Assembly: GCA_903891335.1 (NCBI GenBank)
Contig: CAITDX010000044.1
Location: 1 to 33,098 of the forward strand
From: an uncultured bacterium
GTDB lineage: Bacteria > Patescibacteriota > Microgenomatia > UBA1400 > PJMF01
Direction: 5' to 3'
DNA: 33,098 nucleotides
The translations under genes and the position numbers were made by a program. Within the stretch, counting starts at the first letter, position 1. Each line of letters starts with the position of its first letter. The notes under the pieces are model-generated. The model was not told where the DNA came from, searched no databases, and saw nothing but the letters and a program-made list of their open reading frames with translations. Shown here in pieces: positions 14,060 to 22,712 of the stretch.

Positions 14060-17000
14060 TTATTTTTTGACAGAAAAAATTTCTGAAAGAGATTTGAGTT
14101 CAAGCTCACTGTTTTGATTAACTTCACGCATGAGTCTGTTAGTCCAATAGTCTAAAGTTGGGAGTATTGCATCAATAAGCGAACTAGAATTCATCAACAC
14201 TCTGCCTTTTGGCCCATCTACAAAAAAATTTGTTCTATGCAAATAGCTACCTCCAACTTTTCTCGATACTATTTTTGGACAAAAAATCGAACGCAACTCC
14301 ACTGAGCCATCTTTATTATTTTTAACTTTCCAAGACAAATGAGCATAATGTTCCATGACTGCCTGTACTTTTTCAACTGAGGGAACAAAACCAATAGATC
14401 TAAATTTACTATCACTTCCCAATCTAGCTTCAAGGTCCTTAGCCCATGACAAGCTCTTTGCCGTTTCCCCAAGTTTTTCTGTCTTTTTCAATCGTTTACT
14501 TTTTATATCAGCAATAAAAAGCTTTACCGCCTCCAACTCAGCTTTTCTTGGCTGAGAATTTCTTTTGCCGAAATGCTGTATCACCTCTAAATTATTGTTT
14601 AGTTCAACAGTCGAACTGCTGATCCATTTTTTTTCCACTCCATCAAATACTTTAATCGAAAGAATATGAGCTCTCCCTTGCGCGCATTTAACATCATATC
14701 CACCTCGACCAACACAGTGATCGAGACTACCACTTTCCTGCGCTAATAAATCTGAATCTGTTAAAACAGAAACCCCAATTTTTTGTGAATCAACTGAATA
14801 TTCAAAAAAAGAAGGTGCCACAGAATCACTATCATCATTTCCGACCAAAGATTTCCACTCTTTCCAGTCAAGCAAGTCAACAATCTCCCTTGGCATAACA
14901 CTGTGGTTTAAATGCCATTGTTTGGAAAGATCAAGTAATTCTTTAACTGAAAGTGGAATGCTTGAATTATTACTTATTTCAAAATTACCAGCCAAGATCA
15001 TTTTCTGCGCCATACTCACTGACTTTGAAATTATTTCTCTTAATTTCTCGACGGACACACCCCTGCCAATCTTGAGAATAGCTAACGGAACCAAGAGTCT
15101 AATTCCAATCTCTCGAATCACATCATTGACGTTAACGGCTTCTTCCTCGCTGTATTTAGATAATTCGTTGCCTGTTTTGACATAGGATGCCAGCATTGTT
15201 TCATCAGAAATAGCATCTGGCATAGTTATTTCCCTATTAAAAGTGGCTCTGGTAATTAAATCAAAATCTTCAGCACTATGCATTGGTAAAGCTAGGGCAT
15301 CCCATAGCTTTAAAGCAACTGTGTGCCCTTTCCAAATAGCACTCTTTTGCTCTAGAGTAAATTCAGAAAAAGTTGTTTTCTCAACTGAAACAGCCCTGCT
15401 GAGAGCATTTACCACCGGCAGCTGCAATAGAATATTCCTCGTCTCTTCTCCAAATTCATGAAATTTGCTATCCATGTAATCTAAAACTAGAAAACCCAAC
15501 CTTCCCCAGTCTTTATTTTTGACAGCCCGCTCAATAGGCGAATCATTTGAATCATATGGTTTATGTGAAATAACTTTTAGCCAATTATCTCTACCTATTT
15601 TATTTCTAATCAGCTCCATCTCATCTTGACTATAAAGAAATAAGGGTAATCCATAATTTTTATATAAATGAGTGTTAAGCATCTGAACCAAAACATCATT
15701 TTCGGTATTATCGAGAATGAATTGCAAAACTTCTCTATTATTCCTAGTCTTAGACAGAATATTTTCCCCAACTCGATGACTTTTCATGATGATGTTCCAA
15801 TCGTAGTCATTCATCTTCTGCCTAAATATTCTGAGAACATCAACATCTAGCTTACCTTCCATTTCGATAAATAAGCCATACATTGATTGGCCAAGCAAGC
15901 TACTTCTAATAGTTTCTGAATCAACTCCCTCAACTATTAGTTCTAAAATTGCTATTCTTTTATCTGCTGAAATTTCCTCAGTCAAACCCCTACTTTCCCT
16001 TGCAATTAACACTGCTTTTAATGTGGAGGGGTATATTAGCCTAGACCAAGTTGCAGAAATGGGTTGTCTTTGACCCTCAACTTCTTCTCTCGCGGAGAGC
16101 TTTGACTTAATTTGTTGTAATAAAATTAAATTCCCCTCCCTGATTATTTCAACCAACTTATCTACATCCATGGTTTCGCGCCAATCTTCCTCAGATACTC
16201 CCTCCATGATCAAATCAACTGTTTCTGTGGATTGCGACTGTTCTGTAGCAGGAATTCTCGATATGCGGAAACTTCTTCCTATTAAATGAGACCATTGTGG
16301 ATAAAATTCTTCAGTCACTCCACTTTTCAGTATTTTCAATAAATCAGGTCTTAAACTCATCGTCACTGAATCTAAACAGTCTGGAGACATTCGATACCCA
16401 CTCTGTCCCTCAAGAAACTTGAGCCACATCTCTGTTGGGATTCCATCCCTAATTTCAGCAAGTGTCTTAACCCAAGCGTATTGAGCTGCAGCCATTGCCA
16501 TCTCAATTTTACGATTATCTTTATTCCTATAAAACAATTTCGGTGTAAAAACTTTTGAACTCTTTAGCCAAGCCAAATAATTCGCAACGCCATCTCCATT
16601 TAAGTCGTCTACCTGATCTAATTCAAATTGTTTTTTTATTTCTTTAACTAGAATTGCCATTTTTTCATCAGCTTGTCTTACTGATAATTCTGCATAATAA
16701 TCACAGTTCTTGACCAAACTGGTTAATTCTTCCTGATTCATTCCTACGATGAATTGAGAGAACTGTTCTAAACTCATCTTTAATAAAATTTTATTGAGAA
16801 AATCTTTCGTAAAAGGTTCTAGAAATTTCACTTTTGCTTTTGAGCCTAAATTTCCCAAGATTGCATCAATCTTTTCCTGACTCAAATCTAGAATCATTAT
16901 GTCAATTTCCTTATACCAAGATGATGATTCTTTGTTTAACTTTAATAAAAAATCAACCCATTCTTCATCAGAAAAATGAGACCGAGCATCTTTAATTTCA

Positions 17001-17071
17001 TCAACAGACCATTCTTTTTTTTGAACAGATAGTGTTTCTGCTGGGGCTCCCAATGTTTCTTCTCTATTCAT
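14060..17071 (-). CDS. Large PcfJ-domain protein, unknown function
   Basis: 1003 aa, the largest gene in the window. Most of the protein is helical and soluble, with no signal peptide or membrane segment and no family I recognise in the first 700 residues. The C-terminal part (about 760-870) resembles the PcfJ domain: ESGSLDHCVGRGG around His785-Cys786, a following GRAHILSIKV strand, and a later STVELNNNLEVIQHFGKRNS, matching the HCVG...E...Q..G..N layout known from conjugative-plasmid PcfJ proteins. The start at 17071 is an ATG; an in-frame TTG lies two codons earlier. Base composition is visibly more A+T-rich than in its neighbours (many TTA, ATT, AAA codons), a hint of different origin. 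The domain match is from memory and needs a profile search. Its role is unknown. Confidence 0.7.
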   Translation of the reverse strand: MNREETLGAPAETLSVQKKEWSVDEIKDARSHFSDEEWVDFLLKLNKESSSWYKEIDIMILDLSQEKIDAILGNLGSKAKVKFLEPFTKDFLNKILLKMSLEQFSQFIVGMNQEELTSLVKNCDYYAELSVRQADEKMAILVKEIKKQFELDQVDDLNGDGVANYLAWLKSSKVFTPKLFYRNKDNRKIEMAMAAAQYAWVKTLAEIRDGIPTEMWLKFLEGQSGYRMSPDCLDSVTMSLRPDLLKILKSGVTEEFYPQWSHLIGRSFRISRIPATEQSQSTETVDLIMEGVSEEDWRETMDVDKLVEIIREGNLILLQQIKSKLSAREEVEGQRQPISATWSRLIYPSTLKAVLIARESRGLTEEISADKRIAILELIVEGVDSETIRSSLLGQSMYGLFIEMEGKLDVDVLRIFRQKMNDYDWNIIMKSHRVGENILSKTRNNREVLQFILDNTENDVLVQMLNTHLYKNYGLPLFLYSQDEMELIRNKIGRDNWLKVISHKPYDSNDSPIERAVKNKDWGRLGFLVLDYMDSKFHEFGEETRNILLQLPVVNALSRAVSVEKTTFSEFTLEQKSAIWKGHTVALKLWDALALPMHSAEDFDLITRATFNREITMPDAISDETMLASYVKTGNELSKYSEEEAVNVNDVIREIGIRLLVPLAILKIGRGVSVEKLREIISKSVSMAQKMILAGNFEISNNSSIPLSVKELLDLSKQWHLNHSVMPREIVDLLDWKEWKSLVGNDDSDSVAPSFFEYSVDSQKIGVSVLTDSDLLAQESGSLDHCVGRGGYDVKCAQGRAHILSIKVFDGVEKKWISSSTVELNNNLEVIQHFGKRNSQPRKAELEAVKLFIADIKSKRLKKTEKLGETAKSLSWAKDLEARLGSDSKFRSIGFVPSVEKVQAVMEHYAHLSWKVKNNKDGSVELRSIFCPKIVSRKVGGSYLHRTNFFVDGPKGRVLMNSSSLIDAILPTLDYWTNRLMREVNQNSELELKSLSEIFSVKK

Positions 17072-17156
17072 ACACAAAAATACACAGTTCTATAGTATTC
17101 TTCATTAAGGATCAAAGACTTAAAAATTACTACTATCAAAATAGTCATCTCTCACC

Positions 17157-17162
17157 TACAAT
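17157..17162 (+). promoter_or_regulatory. -10 box of the CTP synthase gene
   Basis: TACAAT lies 8 nt before the GTG at 17171 and 11 nt before the ATG at 17174, giving a leader of 2 to 5 nt. Confidence 0.5.
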
Positions 17163-17170
17163 AAAATCCC

Positions 17171-18889
17171 GTGATGATAGACATTCGCGGCTTCCTCAAA
17201 CCCAAAAACGGCTCTCGAGCCACCAAGTACATTTTCGTCTCCGGCGGCGTTCTTTCTGGCTTAGGCAAAGGCGTTACCGCTGCCTCGCTCGGTGTTTTGC
17301 TCAAAGAACAGGGCTACAGCGTCACCAACATCAAGTGTGAGAACTACCTCAATCTTGATTCTGGCAACATCAATCCAGTTGAGCACGGTGATGTCTTTTT
17401 GTGTGAAGATGGCCTCGAAGCTGATCTCGATCTTGGCTCCTATGAGCGTTTCCTTGGCAAGGAAGTTGGCTACAAAAACTTCACCACCATGGGTCAGATC
17501 TACACTTCCGTCATCGAACGCACCAAAAACCTCGAGTATGGCGGCGCCACGGTCGACGCCATTCCCTACGTACCAGAGGAAGTCATTCGCCGCATCCGTG
17601 AGGCCGCTGAAGGCCACGACATCATCCTAATTGAGTTAGGTGGTACCGCTGGCGAGTATCAAAACATCATCTACTACGAGGCATACCGGATCATGAAAAT
17701 GACCTTACCTCAGGATGTGATTTTGCTCCACGTCACCTATTTCCCAGCTCCATCACACATCAATGAATTGAAATCCAAACCCACCCAACTTTCAGTTAAA
17801 GCCCTAAACTCCATGGGTATTCAGCCTGACTTCATCGTCGGACGGGGCGAGCTGGAAATTGACGAAAAACGCAAAGAAAAAACTGCCTATTTCTGCAACA
17901 TGGACAAAGAAGACATTATTTCCAATCCTGATTGCAAATCGATCTACGAAATTCCCTTGATTTTCAATCGCCAAGATTTTAGTCAGAAAGTCCTGGCTAA
18001 ACTCGGTCTAACTGCTAAGAAAATCAATCTCACTGCCTGGCAGCAAATGGTTGATAATATCTATGCAGACAAGACCAAAAAGGTCAAAATCGGCATTATT
18101 GCTAAATATATTGCTACAGGCGACTACGAGCTCAAAGACTCTTACACCTCACTGCTTGAATCAATTAGTCACTCATCTTGGCATGAAAAAATTGACGCCG
18201 AAATTGTCTTTATCAATGCCGAGAGTCTTGAGAAAAAAGACGCCAGTGCTCTCAAAAATCTCCAAGAAGTCGATGGCATTATTGTGCCCATTGGTTGGGG
18301 CGGCCGGGGAGTGGAAGGCAAAATTGAAGCCATTCGCTATGCTCGGGAACACAAGATCCCTTACTTAGGACTCTGCTACGGCATGCAATTAGCCTCAATC
18401 GAATTTGCCCGCCACGTCGTCGGCTTGACCGATGCCAACACTGAAGAAGTCGATCCAACTGCCGCTCACCAGATTATCCACTCAATTCCTTTTGAGGAGC
18501 GTTACCAAAAAATCAAAGGTACTGGTGCCAGTATGCGCCTTGGCGCCTACGATTGCATTCTCAAACCGGGCACCCTCGCCCATAGCATCTACAAGAAGCA
18601 TCAAGCCTTCAAAGATCCCAAAAACAACCTGATTTCCGAGCGTCACCGCCACCGCTTCGAGTTCAACAATGACTATCGTCAAGCACTTGAAGAAAAAGGC
18701 TTTGTGATTTCAGGCACCAGCCCAGATGATTTCTTCGTCGAGATGATTGAACTCTCGCCCAAAGAGCATCCCTTCTTTTTAGCGACTCAAGCGCACCCAG
18801 AGTACAAGTCTGCACCGCTGGCACCACACCCAATTTTTATCGAATATTTGCGCAGTATCTGGGAAGAAAAGAATAAACGCTCGAGCTAA
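17171..18889 (+). CDS. pyrG: CTP synthase
   Basis: 572 aa, converting UTP to CTP with glutamine and ATP. The N-terminal synthetase domain has the P-loop region [20 protein letters not shown] (22-41) and the [15 protein letters not shown] stretch of nucleotide binding. The C-terminal glutaminase domain has the nucleophile in GLCYGMQ (Cys402) and His542/Glu544 in QAHPEYKS. Compared with usual PyrG, which begins nearly at KYIFVTGG, there are about 18 extra residues ([18 protein letters not shown]). The GTG at 17171 and the ATG at 17174 are both possible starts; no Met closer to the P-loop exists, so the extension appears real. Monocistronic, divergent from the PcfJ gene. Confidence 0.95.
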   Translation: MMIDIRGFLKPKNGSRATKYIFVSGGVLSGLGKGVTAASLGVLLKEQGYSVTNIKCENYLNLDSGNINPVEHGDVFLCEDGLEADLDLGSYERFLGKEVGYKNFTTMGQIYTSVIERTKNLEYGGATVDAIPYVPEEVIRRIREAAEGHDIILIELGGTAGEYQNIIYYEAYRIMKMTLPQDVILLHVTYFPAPSHINELKSKPTQLSVKALNSMGIQPDFIVGRGELEIDEKRKEKTAYFCNMDKEDIISNPDCKSIYEIPLIFNRQDFSQKVLAKLGLTAKKINLTAWQQMVDNIYADKTKKVKIGIIAKYIATGDYELKDSYTSLLESISHSSWHEKIDAEIVFINAESLEKKDASALKNLQEVDGIIVPIGWGGRGVEGKIEAIRYAREHKIPYLGLCYGMQLASIEFARHVVGLTDANTEEVDPTAAHQIIHSIPFEERYQKIKGTGASMRLGAYDCILKPGTLAHSIYKKHQAFKDPKNNLISERHRHRFEFNNDYRQALEEKGFVISGTSPDDFFVEMIELSPKEHPFFLATQAHPEYKSAPLAPHPIFIEYLRSIWEEKNKRSS

Positions 18890-18944
18890 TCAAACTCAGA
18901 TCGAAGCGATTCATAACTTCTGCTAGTTTTTTCTTGATCTATTT

Positions 18945-18952
18945 GCTACAAT
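18945..18952 (+). promoter_or_regulatory. Extended -10 box of rplS
   Basis: TG-C-TACAAT with the hexamer at 18947-18952, 11 nt before the ATG at 18964. The leader would be about 5 nt. Confidence 0.55.
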
Positions 18953-18963
18953 ACCCGTTTGTT

Positions 18964-19317
18964 ATGGCACAGACTTTTATCTATCAACAAGAAACAGTTA
19001 ACGTTGGTGACACCATTCGCGTCCACCAAGAAATCTCTGAAGGCAAAAAAACCAGAGTTCAGGTTTTTGAAGGCTTGGTTATTGCCATCAAAAACCGTGA
19101 AACTGGCAAAAGCTTCACTGTCCGCAAAATCGCCAGCAATGGCGTTGGCGTAGAGAAGATTTTCCCCATGCTCATGCCCAGCATCAAGAAAATTGAAGTA
19201 AAACGCCGTGGTGAAATCAAGCGCAGTAAGCTATATTACCTGCGTGAGAAGATCGGTAAAGCCGCCAGCAGAGTTAAAGAAAAAAGTCTTTTCAAAAACA
19301 CAGCGAAAGCTGCCTAA
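18964..19317 (+). CDS. rplS: Ribosomal protein L19
   Basis: 117 aa, typical L19 length. Diagnostic segments are [50 protein letters not shown] and a basic C-terminus with [14 protein letters not shown]. It binds at the 30S-50S interface of the ribosome. The start at 18964 gives the usual N-terminus. The YraN-type gene overlaps its 3' end in another frame, so the two are probably translated from one mRNA. Confidence 0.97.
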   Translation: MAQTFIYQQETVNVGDTIRVHQEISEGKKTRVQVFEGLVIAIKNRETGKSFTVRKIASNGVGVEKIFPMLMPSIKKIEVKRRGEIKRSKLYYLREKIGKAASRVKEKSLFKNTAKAA

Positions 19318-19669
19318 TTTCGCTCATGGGTTAGCTGCTGAAGATTTAGCCCTCCACTTTCTCCTTCTGAAGAACTATCGTTTGCTCGACCGCAATGTGC
19401 GGCTTGGCAATTTCGAAATTGATCTCATTATGCTTGATCTGACTTTTGATGAAATTGTTTTTGTCGAAGTCAAATATCGCCGTTCTATGCAAGCTGGAGA
19501 GGGGAGTATCAGTGTCGATGCGCGCAAAATCAATCGCATGAACCAGGTTGCTCACGCCTTTTTACGCAAACACGACTACCAAAAAGCGTATCGATTTGAT
19601 ATCATATCCATCGTTGGTAATTTGCAGAGTCCAGAGATACTTCATTTCGAGAATATCACTTGGCTCTAA
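19208..19669 (+). CDS. YraN/UPF0102 family nuclease-like protein
   Basis: The recognisable domain runs from [20 protein letters not shown] to the end and has the UPF0102 pattern: [14 protein letters not shown] and [12 protein letters not shown], i.e. the EID...EVK core of a PD-(D/E)xK nuclease fold, then [17 protein letters not shown]. Members are linked to DNA processing, but biochemical function is poorly known. The start is uncertain. The only ATG (19208) overlaps rplS by 110 nt; GTG codons occur at 19211 and 19244, and a CTG at 19310 would overlap by only 8 nt and best fits the family length. The family usually sits near rplS, as here. Confidence 0.8.
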   Translation: MVKSSAVSYITCVRRSVKPPAELKKKVFSKTQRKLPNFAHGLAAEDLALHFLLLKNYRLLDRNVRLGNFEIDLIMLDLTFDEIVFVEVKYRRSMQAGEGSISVDARKINRMNQVAHAFLRKHDYQKAYRFDIISIVGNLQSPEILHFENITWL

Positions 19670-19701
19670 ATCAAATGAACAAACCAGCGCACAATCTAGA
19701 C

Positions 19702-19773
19702 GGCCCCATCGTCTAGCGGTTAGGACTTCGGGTTTTCATCCCGGCAACTGGGGTTCGATTCCCCATGGGGTCA
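19702..19773 (+). tRNA. tRNA-Glu (anticodon TTC)
   Basis: 72 nt: acceptor GGCCCCA pairs with TGGGGTC, discriminator A, D-arm with GTCTAGCGGTTAGGAC, anticodon loop TTTTCAT giving anticodon TTC, and T-arm GGGGTTCGATTCCCC. No CCA is encoded. A strong terminator follows 8 nt later. Confidence 0.96.
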
Positions 19774-19780
19774 CAAGATA

Positions 19781-19807
19781 AAAAGAGCGGTTTATCCGCT
19801 CTTTTTT
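19781..19807 (+). terminator. Intrinsic terminator of tRNA-Glu
   Basis: AAAAGAGCGG (19781-19790) pairs with CCGCTCTTTT (19796-19805) around a 5-base loop, followed by a T-run to 19807. Confidence 0.92.
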
Positions 19808-19958
19808 GTTATTTTATCCTCGCTGGAGAATTTGTAGCAAGCAATCTCGTATTCCCCATGATGAATAAACACAACTAACCCACAAGAAACTACCTCGCTT
19901 GCACAAATGAAGCGCAATGGACTACAATATACTCAGTACCAATTTTACGGGATATACA

Positions 19959-20903
19959 ATGCCAAACATCGCCAATGACCAAGCAACGGCAACAGCAAGT
20001 GAGCAAGCACAACAAGCTTCCATCATGCAAGCGCCAACAGAAACAAAGAGTCAAGATCAAAAACCAGCTAAAAAACCCATGATGGTTGTAGCTGGAGTAG
20101 CTGCGGTCGCTATTATTGCCGCAGGCATTTACTTCATTGCTAGTTCATTGGCCGCTCCTGCCAAAATTCGTGAGCAAGCTCTCCTAACTCAAGATGTTGT
20201 CACCGACTATAACAAAACCCTCAGTGATATCATGACTGCAGTAGTTGAAGATGAACCTGAAACTTCTGCGGGAATGGAGCGCAGTCTTGAGGAAGCTGAA
20301 AACTCATTGAGAAATGCAGAAGAACAGCAAAAGAATCTTAATGAATTGAGTGAAAAAATCACCATGCGCCAACTTAAAGAATACCGAACTGCACTTGATG
20401 AATACATCCAAGTAGCCAATGAAGTCGTTGCCGTTCAAAAAGACTACGTCGCTATTGGCGAGAAATATATTGCTCCCTTCAAAGCATATGAAGAATTTAA
20501 CGTCGCCATCGCTGGCGTCAGCAATTACATGTACTCAGATCCAGGTAAATATGTATCTGAACTAGAAAAATATATCGGTCAACATGATGACATCTACCAG
20601 CAATTCAAAGGCATGCAGCCAGCTGGCTGGTTTGTTGAAGGCCATGATGTCCTCCTGAAATCAATTGATGCGACCACTGGTCTGCTTAAATCAATGAAGG
20701 ACGCTGTCGGCAAACGCTCACAACAAGACATCATTGCTGCTACTCAAAAATTTGAAGAAGTCATGCAAAGCATCAACACTGATTCAGAAAAAGCTGAAGA
20801 TGGCTTCGATAAGAAAGCCAAAGAGCTATCTGATCGTCTTGAGGACGCCTACAATGATGTCGAGGATGAGTACAACAGTATTAAAGTCCAATACAAACTC
20901 TAA
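19959..20903 (+). CDS. Membrane-anchored helical protein of unknown function
   Basis: 314 aa, not recognised. The N-terminus is Gln/Ala/Thr-rich and cytosolic (about 1-40), followed by one transmembrane segment (MMVVAGVAAVAIIAAGIYFI, about 41-60) and a long, charged, all-helical domain outside, with likely coiled coil around EEAENSLRNAEEQQKNLNEL and near the C-terminus (KAKELSDRLEDAYNDVEDEY). The ATG at 19959 is preferred: the one at 19917 lies before TACAATATACT (19923-19933), which looks like overlapping -10 boxes. No enzyme motif or cysteine pair is seen. Its 3' end faces the metzincin-like gene, with 1 nt between the two ORFs. Confidence 0.75.
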   Translation: MPNIANDQATATASEQAQQASIMQAPTETKSQDQKPAKKPMMVVAGVAAVAIIAAGIYFIASSLAAPAKIREQALLTQDVVTDYNKTLSDIMTAVVEDEPETSAGMERSLEEAENSLRNAEEQQKNLNELSEKITMRQLKEYRTALDEYIQVANEVVAVQKDYVAIGEKYIAPFKAYEEFNVAIAGVSNYMYSDPGKYVSELEKYIGQHDDIYQQFKGMQPAGWFVEGHDVLLKSIDATTGLLKSMKDAVGKRSQQDIIAATQKFEEVMQSINTDSEKAEDGFDKKAKELSDRLEDAYNDVEDEYNSIKVQYKL

Positions 20904-20904
20904 A

Positions 20905-21969
20905 TTACTCTGATAACGGAATCCAACCAATTTCAGCAGCGGTGTGCCGGTTAATCACCAGTTCACCCTGCTGAAATTCGGCTCGGTGAAACTCACCTTC
21001 TCTTTGTTCAATCAATCCACACATAATATCGCCAGTTTTCTGAGGAAAAGTCGGCTGCTGATCGGGATTACCGCGACCAGTTGCCTCACAACCATATTCA
21101 TTTTCTAGATATTTATCCTTGGCTCCAAAGAGGTGAAGGGTCTCATGAGCTGCAATCTCAACGAGGGTGGAGGCAAATGCCACTGAGAAATCATAGGCGT
21201 TGACATACGCTTGTCGCTGTCCTTCATCGCTAAAGGAACGAAAAGCTTTCTGATCATAGAATGAATCAGCAGTCTCATCGCCTAAAAAACTATCATCAAA
21301 ATAAATAAAAAGCGCAGATTTTCCTTCGCCAAGGACAATCTTGTGCTTGGCAAGAATAGTTGCAAATTGATCCTGTAACTTCTGGACTGCATAGACATCT
21401 CGATCCCAAAACTCCATCACATCACCAACTCGATTAACTGCAAGCTCTTCAATGGTGGGAGCCAGATGGAGGACAAGCGTAAATGGCTTGGCTCGATAGT
21501 TACGCGCTTGCTCTGCAAAAAAGGTGTGCATCGCAAAAAGAGAATCGTAGCGAGTGCTAGAAAATTGTTGTAATTGTTTAATGAGAGGCATGATTTGTGC
21601 ATCGCTTGTGTCTGGCGGACGCACAAAAAAGACATAGAGGTTTTGAATCCCAACCAGCTGTGGACGCTCGAGTGGTGCCTGCTGTCGCAATTGCGCACGC
21701 TCTGCCTGCTCTTGGGTTTGTTGCTCAAGCAACGCCTGATAAGCTACATCGGCTGCCTCTCTTGCAGCTTGCTTGTCCTGCTGCCGTTGGTGCAGGCTCA
21801 CCCGCAATCGCAGATTTGCCACTACCACCTGCAGAAGTGCTAGTGAAACCACTACAACTCCCAGCCAAATTAACAAGCGTTTCTTTGACTGAGCTTTGAG
21901 CCACTTTGAAAGAGTAATCATTAAGTGGTAGATGCGTTCTTGAAGGTGATTGAAATGAGCCGACAACAT
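20905..21969 (-). CDS. Membrane-anchored metzincin-like metalloprotease
   Basis: 354 aa. One transmembrane segment (about 32-51, LLIWLGVVVVSLALLQVVVA) is followed by a Gln/Ala/Arg-rich coiled linker (about 56-100) and a globular domain. The motif HETLHLFGAKD (275-285) fits the HExxHxxGxxH/D zinc signature with Asp as third ligand, and GDIMCGL (313-319) provides the Met-turn seen in metzincins. Cys294 and Cys317 could be a disulphide. It should be an exported, tethered protease; substrates are unknown. The start at 21969 is supported by a TATACT box 9 nt upstream; ATG 21921 is an alternative. Confidence 0.75.
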   Translation of the reverse strand: MLSAHFNHLQERIYHLMITLSKWLKAQSKKRLLIWLGVVVVSLALLQVVVANLRLRVSLHQRQQDKQAAREAADVAYQALLEQQTQEQAERAQLRQQAPLERPQLVGIQNLYVFFVRPPDTSDAQIMPLIKQLQQFSSTRYDSLFAMHTFFAEQARNYRAKPFTLVLHLAPTIEELAVNRVGDVMEFWDRDVYAVQKLQDQFATILAKHKIVLGEGKSALFIYFDDSFLGDETADSFYDQKAFRSFSDEGQRQAYVNAYDFSVAFASTLVEIAAHETLHLFGAKDKYLENEYGCEATGRGNPDQQPTFPQKTGDIMCGLIEQREGEFHRAEFQQGELVINRHTAAEIGWIPLSE

Positions 21970-21978
21970 ACTGCTATT

Positions 21979-21984
21979 AGTATA
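21979..21984 (-). promoter_or_regulatory. -10 box of the metzincin-like gene
   Basis: TATACT on the reverse strand, 9 nt upstream of the ATG at 21969; leader of about 3 nt. Confidence 0.5.
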
Positions 21985-21995
21985 CGCGCAGAGAA

Positions 21996-22550
21996 CTACT
22001 CAGTCGCTGGCTGTTGTATCAGTAACCCCAACTTCTTGGTCGTATTCCAATTTCTGATGGTCATTTCCTGATAAATTGGCAACTGCACGATACGACTGAG
22101 GTGACTTTGGCTGAGTTTAGCGATCTGACGAGTGAAGTAGAGCACTCCTGGACCAGCGGTAACCTTATCAACTCCTTGTTTGAGTGTCAGTTGCGAAAGC
22201 GCTGTTTCTACTAACTCTGGGGCACTGAGAAAAAGCACGTCATAGCGATACTGATCAGGATTTTGACCAAATGCAGGCGGTTTCTGTTTGATAATCTGCT
22301 CAACTGCCGCCTGCGTTAGCACCCAAACTCGAATGGCAATACCAAAACGCTCTTGTATAACTGCCTGCACTTGTTGTTGTAATGCTTTTTCAGATAAGTG
22401 GCTGCAAAGTAAGACATTGCCGCTCTGGATATAGGTCTGAACTTGAGTGAAACCAGCTGCTGTTAGAGAATCCCTCAAGGCACTCATTGCAATGATGTTT
22501 TTGCCACCGACATTGATGCCACGTAGAAGAATGAGAAAAGGCTGAGACAT
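21996..22550 (-). CDS. DUF1697 family protein
   Basis: 184 aa. The N-terminus FLILLRGINVGGKNIIAMSALRD (read as two halves) and the following FTQVQTYIQSGNVLL are the DUF1697 hallmark, and KVTAGPGVLYF and IYQEMTIRNWNTTKKL fit the C-terminal part of the family. It is a soluble cytosolic protein with no known activity. A TATAAT box 8 nt upstream of the ATG implies a near-leaderless mRNA. It lies upstream of the metzincin-like gene in the same orientation. Confidence 0.9.
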   Translation of the reverse strand: MSQPFLILLRGINVGGKNIIAMSALRDSLTAAGFTQVQTYIQSGNVLLCSHLSEKALQQQVQAVIQERFGIAIRVWVLTQAAVEQIIKQKPPAFGQNPDQYRYDVLFLSAPELVETALSQLTLKQGVDKVTAGPGVLYFTRQIAKLSQSHLSRIVQLPIYQEMTIRNWNTTKKLGLLIQQPATE

Positions 22551-22558
22551 TAGTGGAA

Positions 22559-22564
22559 ATTATA
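22559..22564 (-). promoter_or_regulatory. -10 box of the DUF1697 gene
   Basis: A perfect TATAAT on the reverse strand, 8 nt upstream of the ATG at 22550; leader of about 2 nt. Confidence 0.55.
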
Positions 22565-22636
22565 GACAAAAATATGCGAATCTGGCAAGAAAGCTAAAAA
22601 TGTGCTCTATCGCTACTGTTACTATTTGATATATTT

Positions 22637-22645
22637 TGATATAAT
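22637..22645 (+). promoter_or_regulatory. Extended -10 promoter of the surface protein/sortase operon
   Basis: TGA-TATAAT, the same ten bases (TTTGATATAA and on) as in the small-RNA promoter at 6971-6981. Unlike most promoters here it is 67 nt from the start codon, so this mRNA has a real 5' leader of about 60 nt. Confidence 0.6.
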
Positions 22646-22663
22646 ACATTATATTATTATATT

Positions 22664-22694
22664 GATAGATATAGATATGTAGTTTCTATCTATC
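22664..22694 (+). promoter_or_regulatory. Hairpin in the 5' leader of the surface protein gene
   Basis: GATAGATA (22664-22671) pairs with TATCTATC (22687-22694) around a 15-base loop. It lies between promoter and start codon and has no T-run, so it could affect mRNA stability or translation rather than termination. Very A+T-rich, so chance pairing is possible. Confidence 0.4.
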
Positions 22695-22712
22695 CAAATA
22701 AATAAAATCTAT

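Noticed and set aside
19548-19781. Reading frame across the end of the YraN gene and tRNA-Glu.
   Set aside because: It translates through the tRNA and out of frame with the nuclease; it is a shadow.
22640-22700. A/T-rich ATAT and GATA repeats that could suggest a CRISPR or tandem repeat array.
   Set aside because: There are no regularly spaced repeats with unique spacers; only a promoter and a small hairpin. No CRISPR array is seen anywhere in the window.
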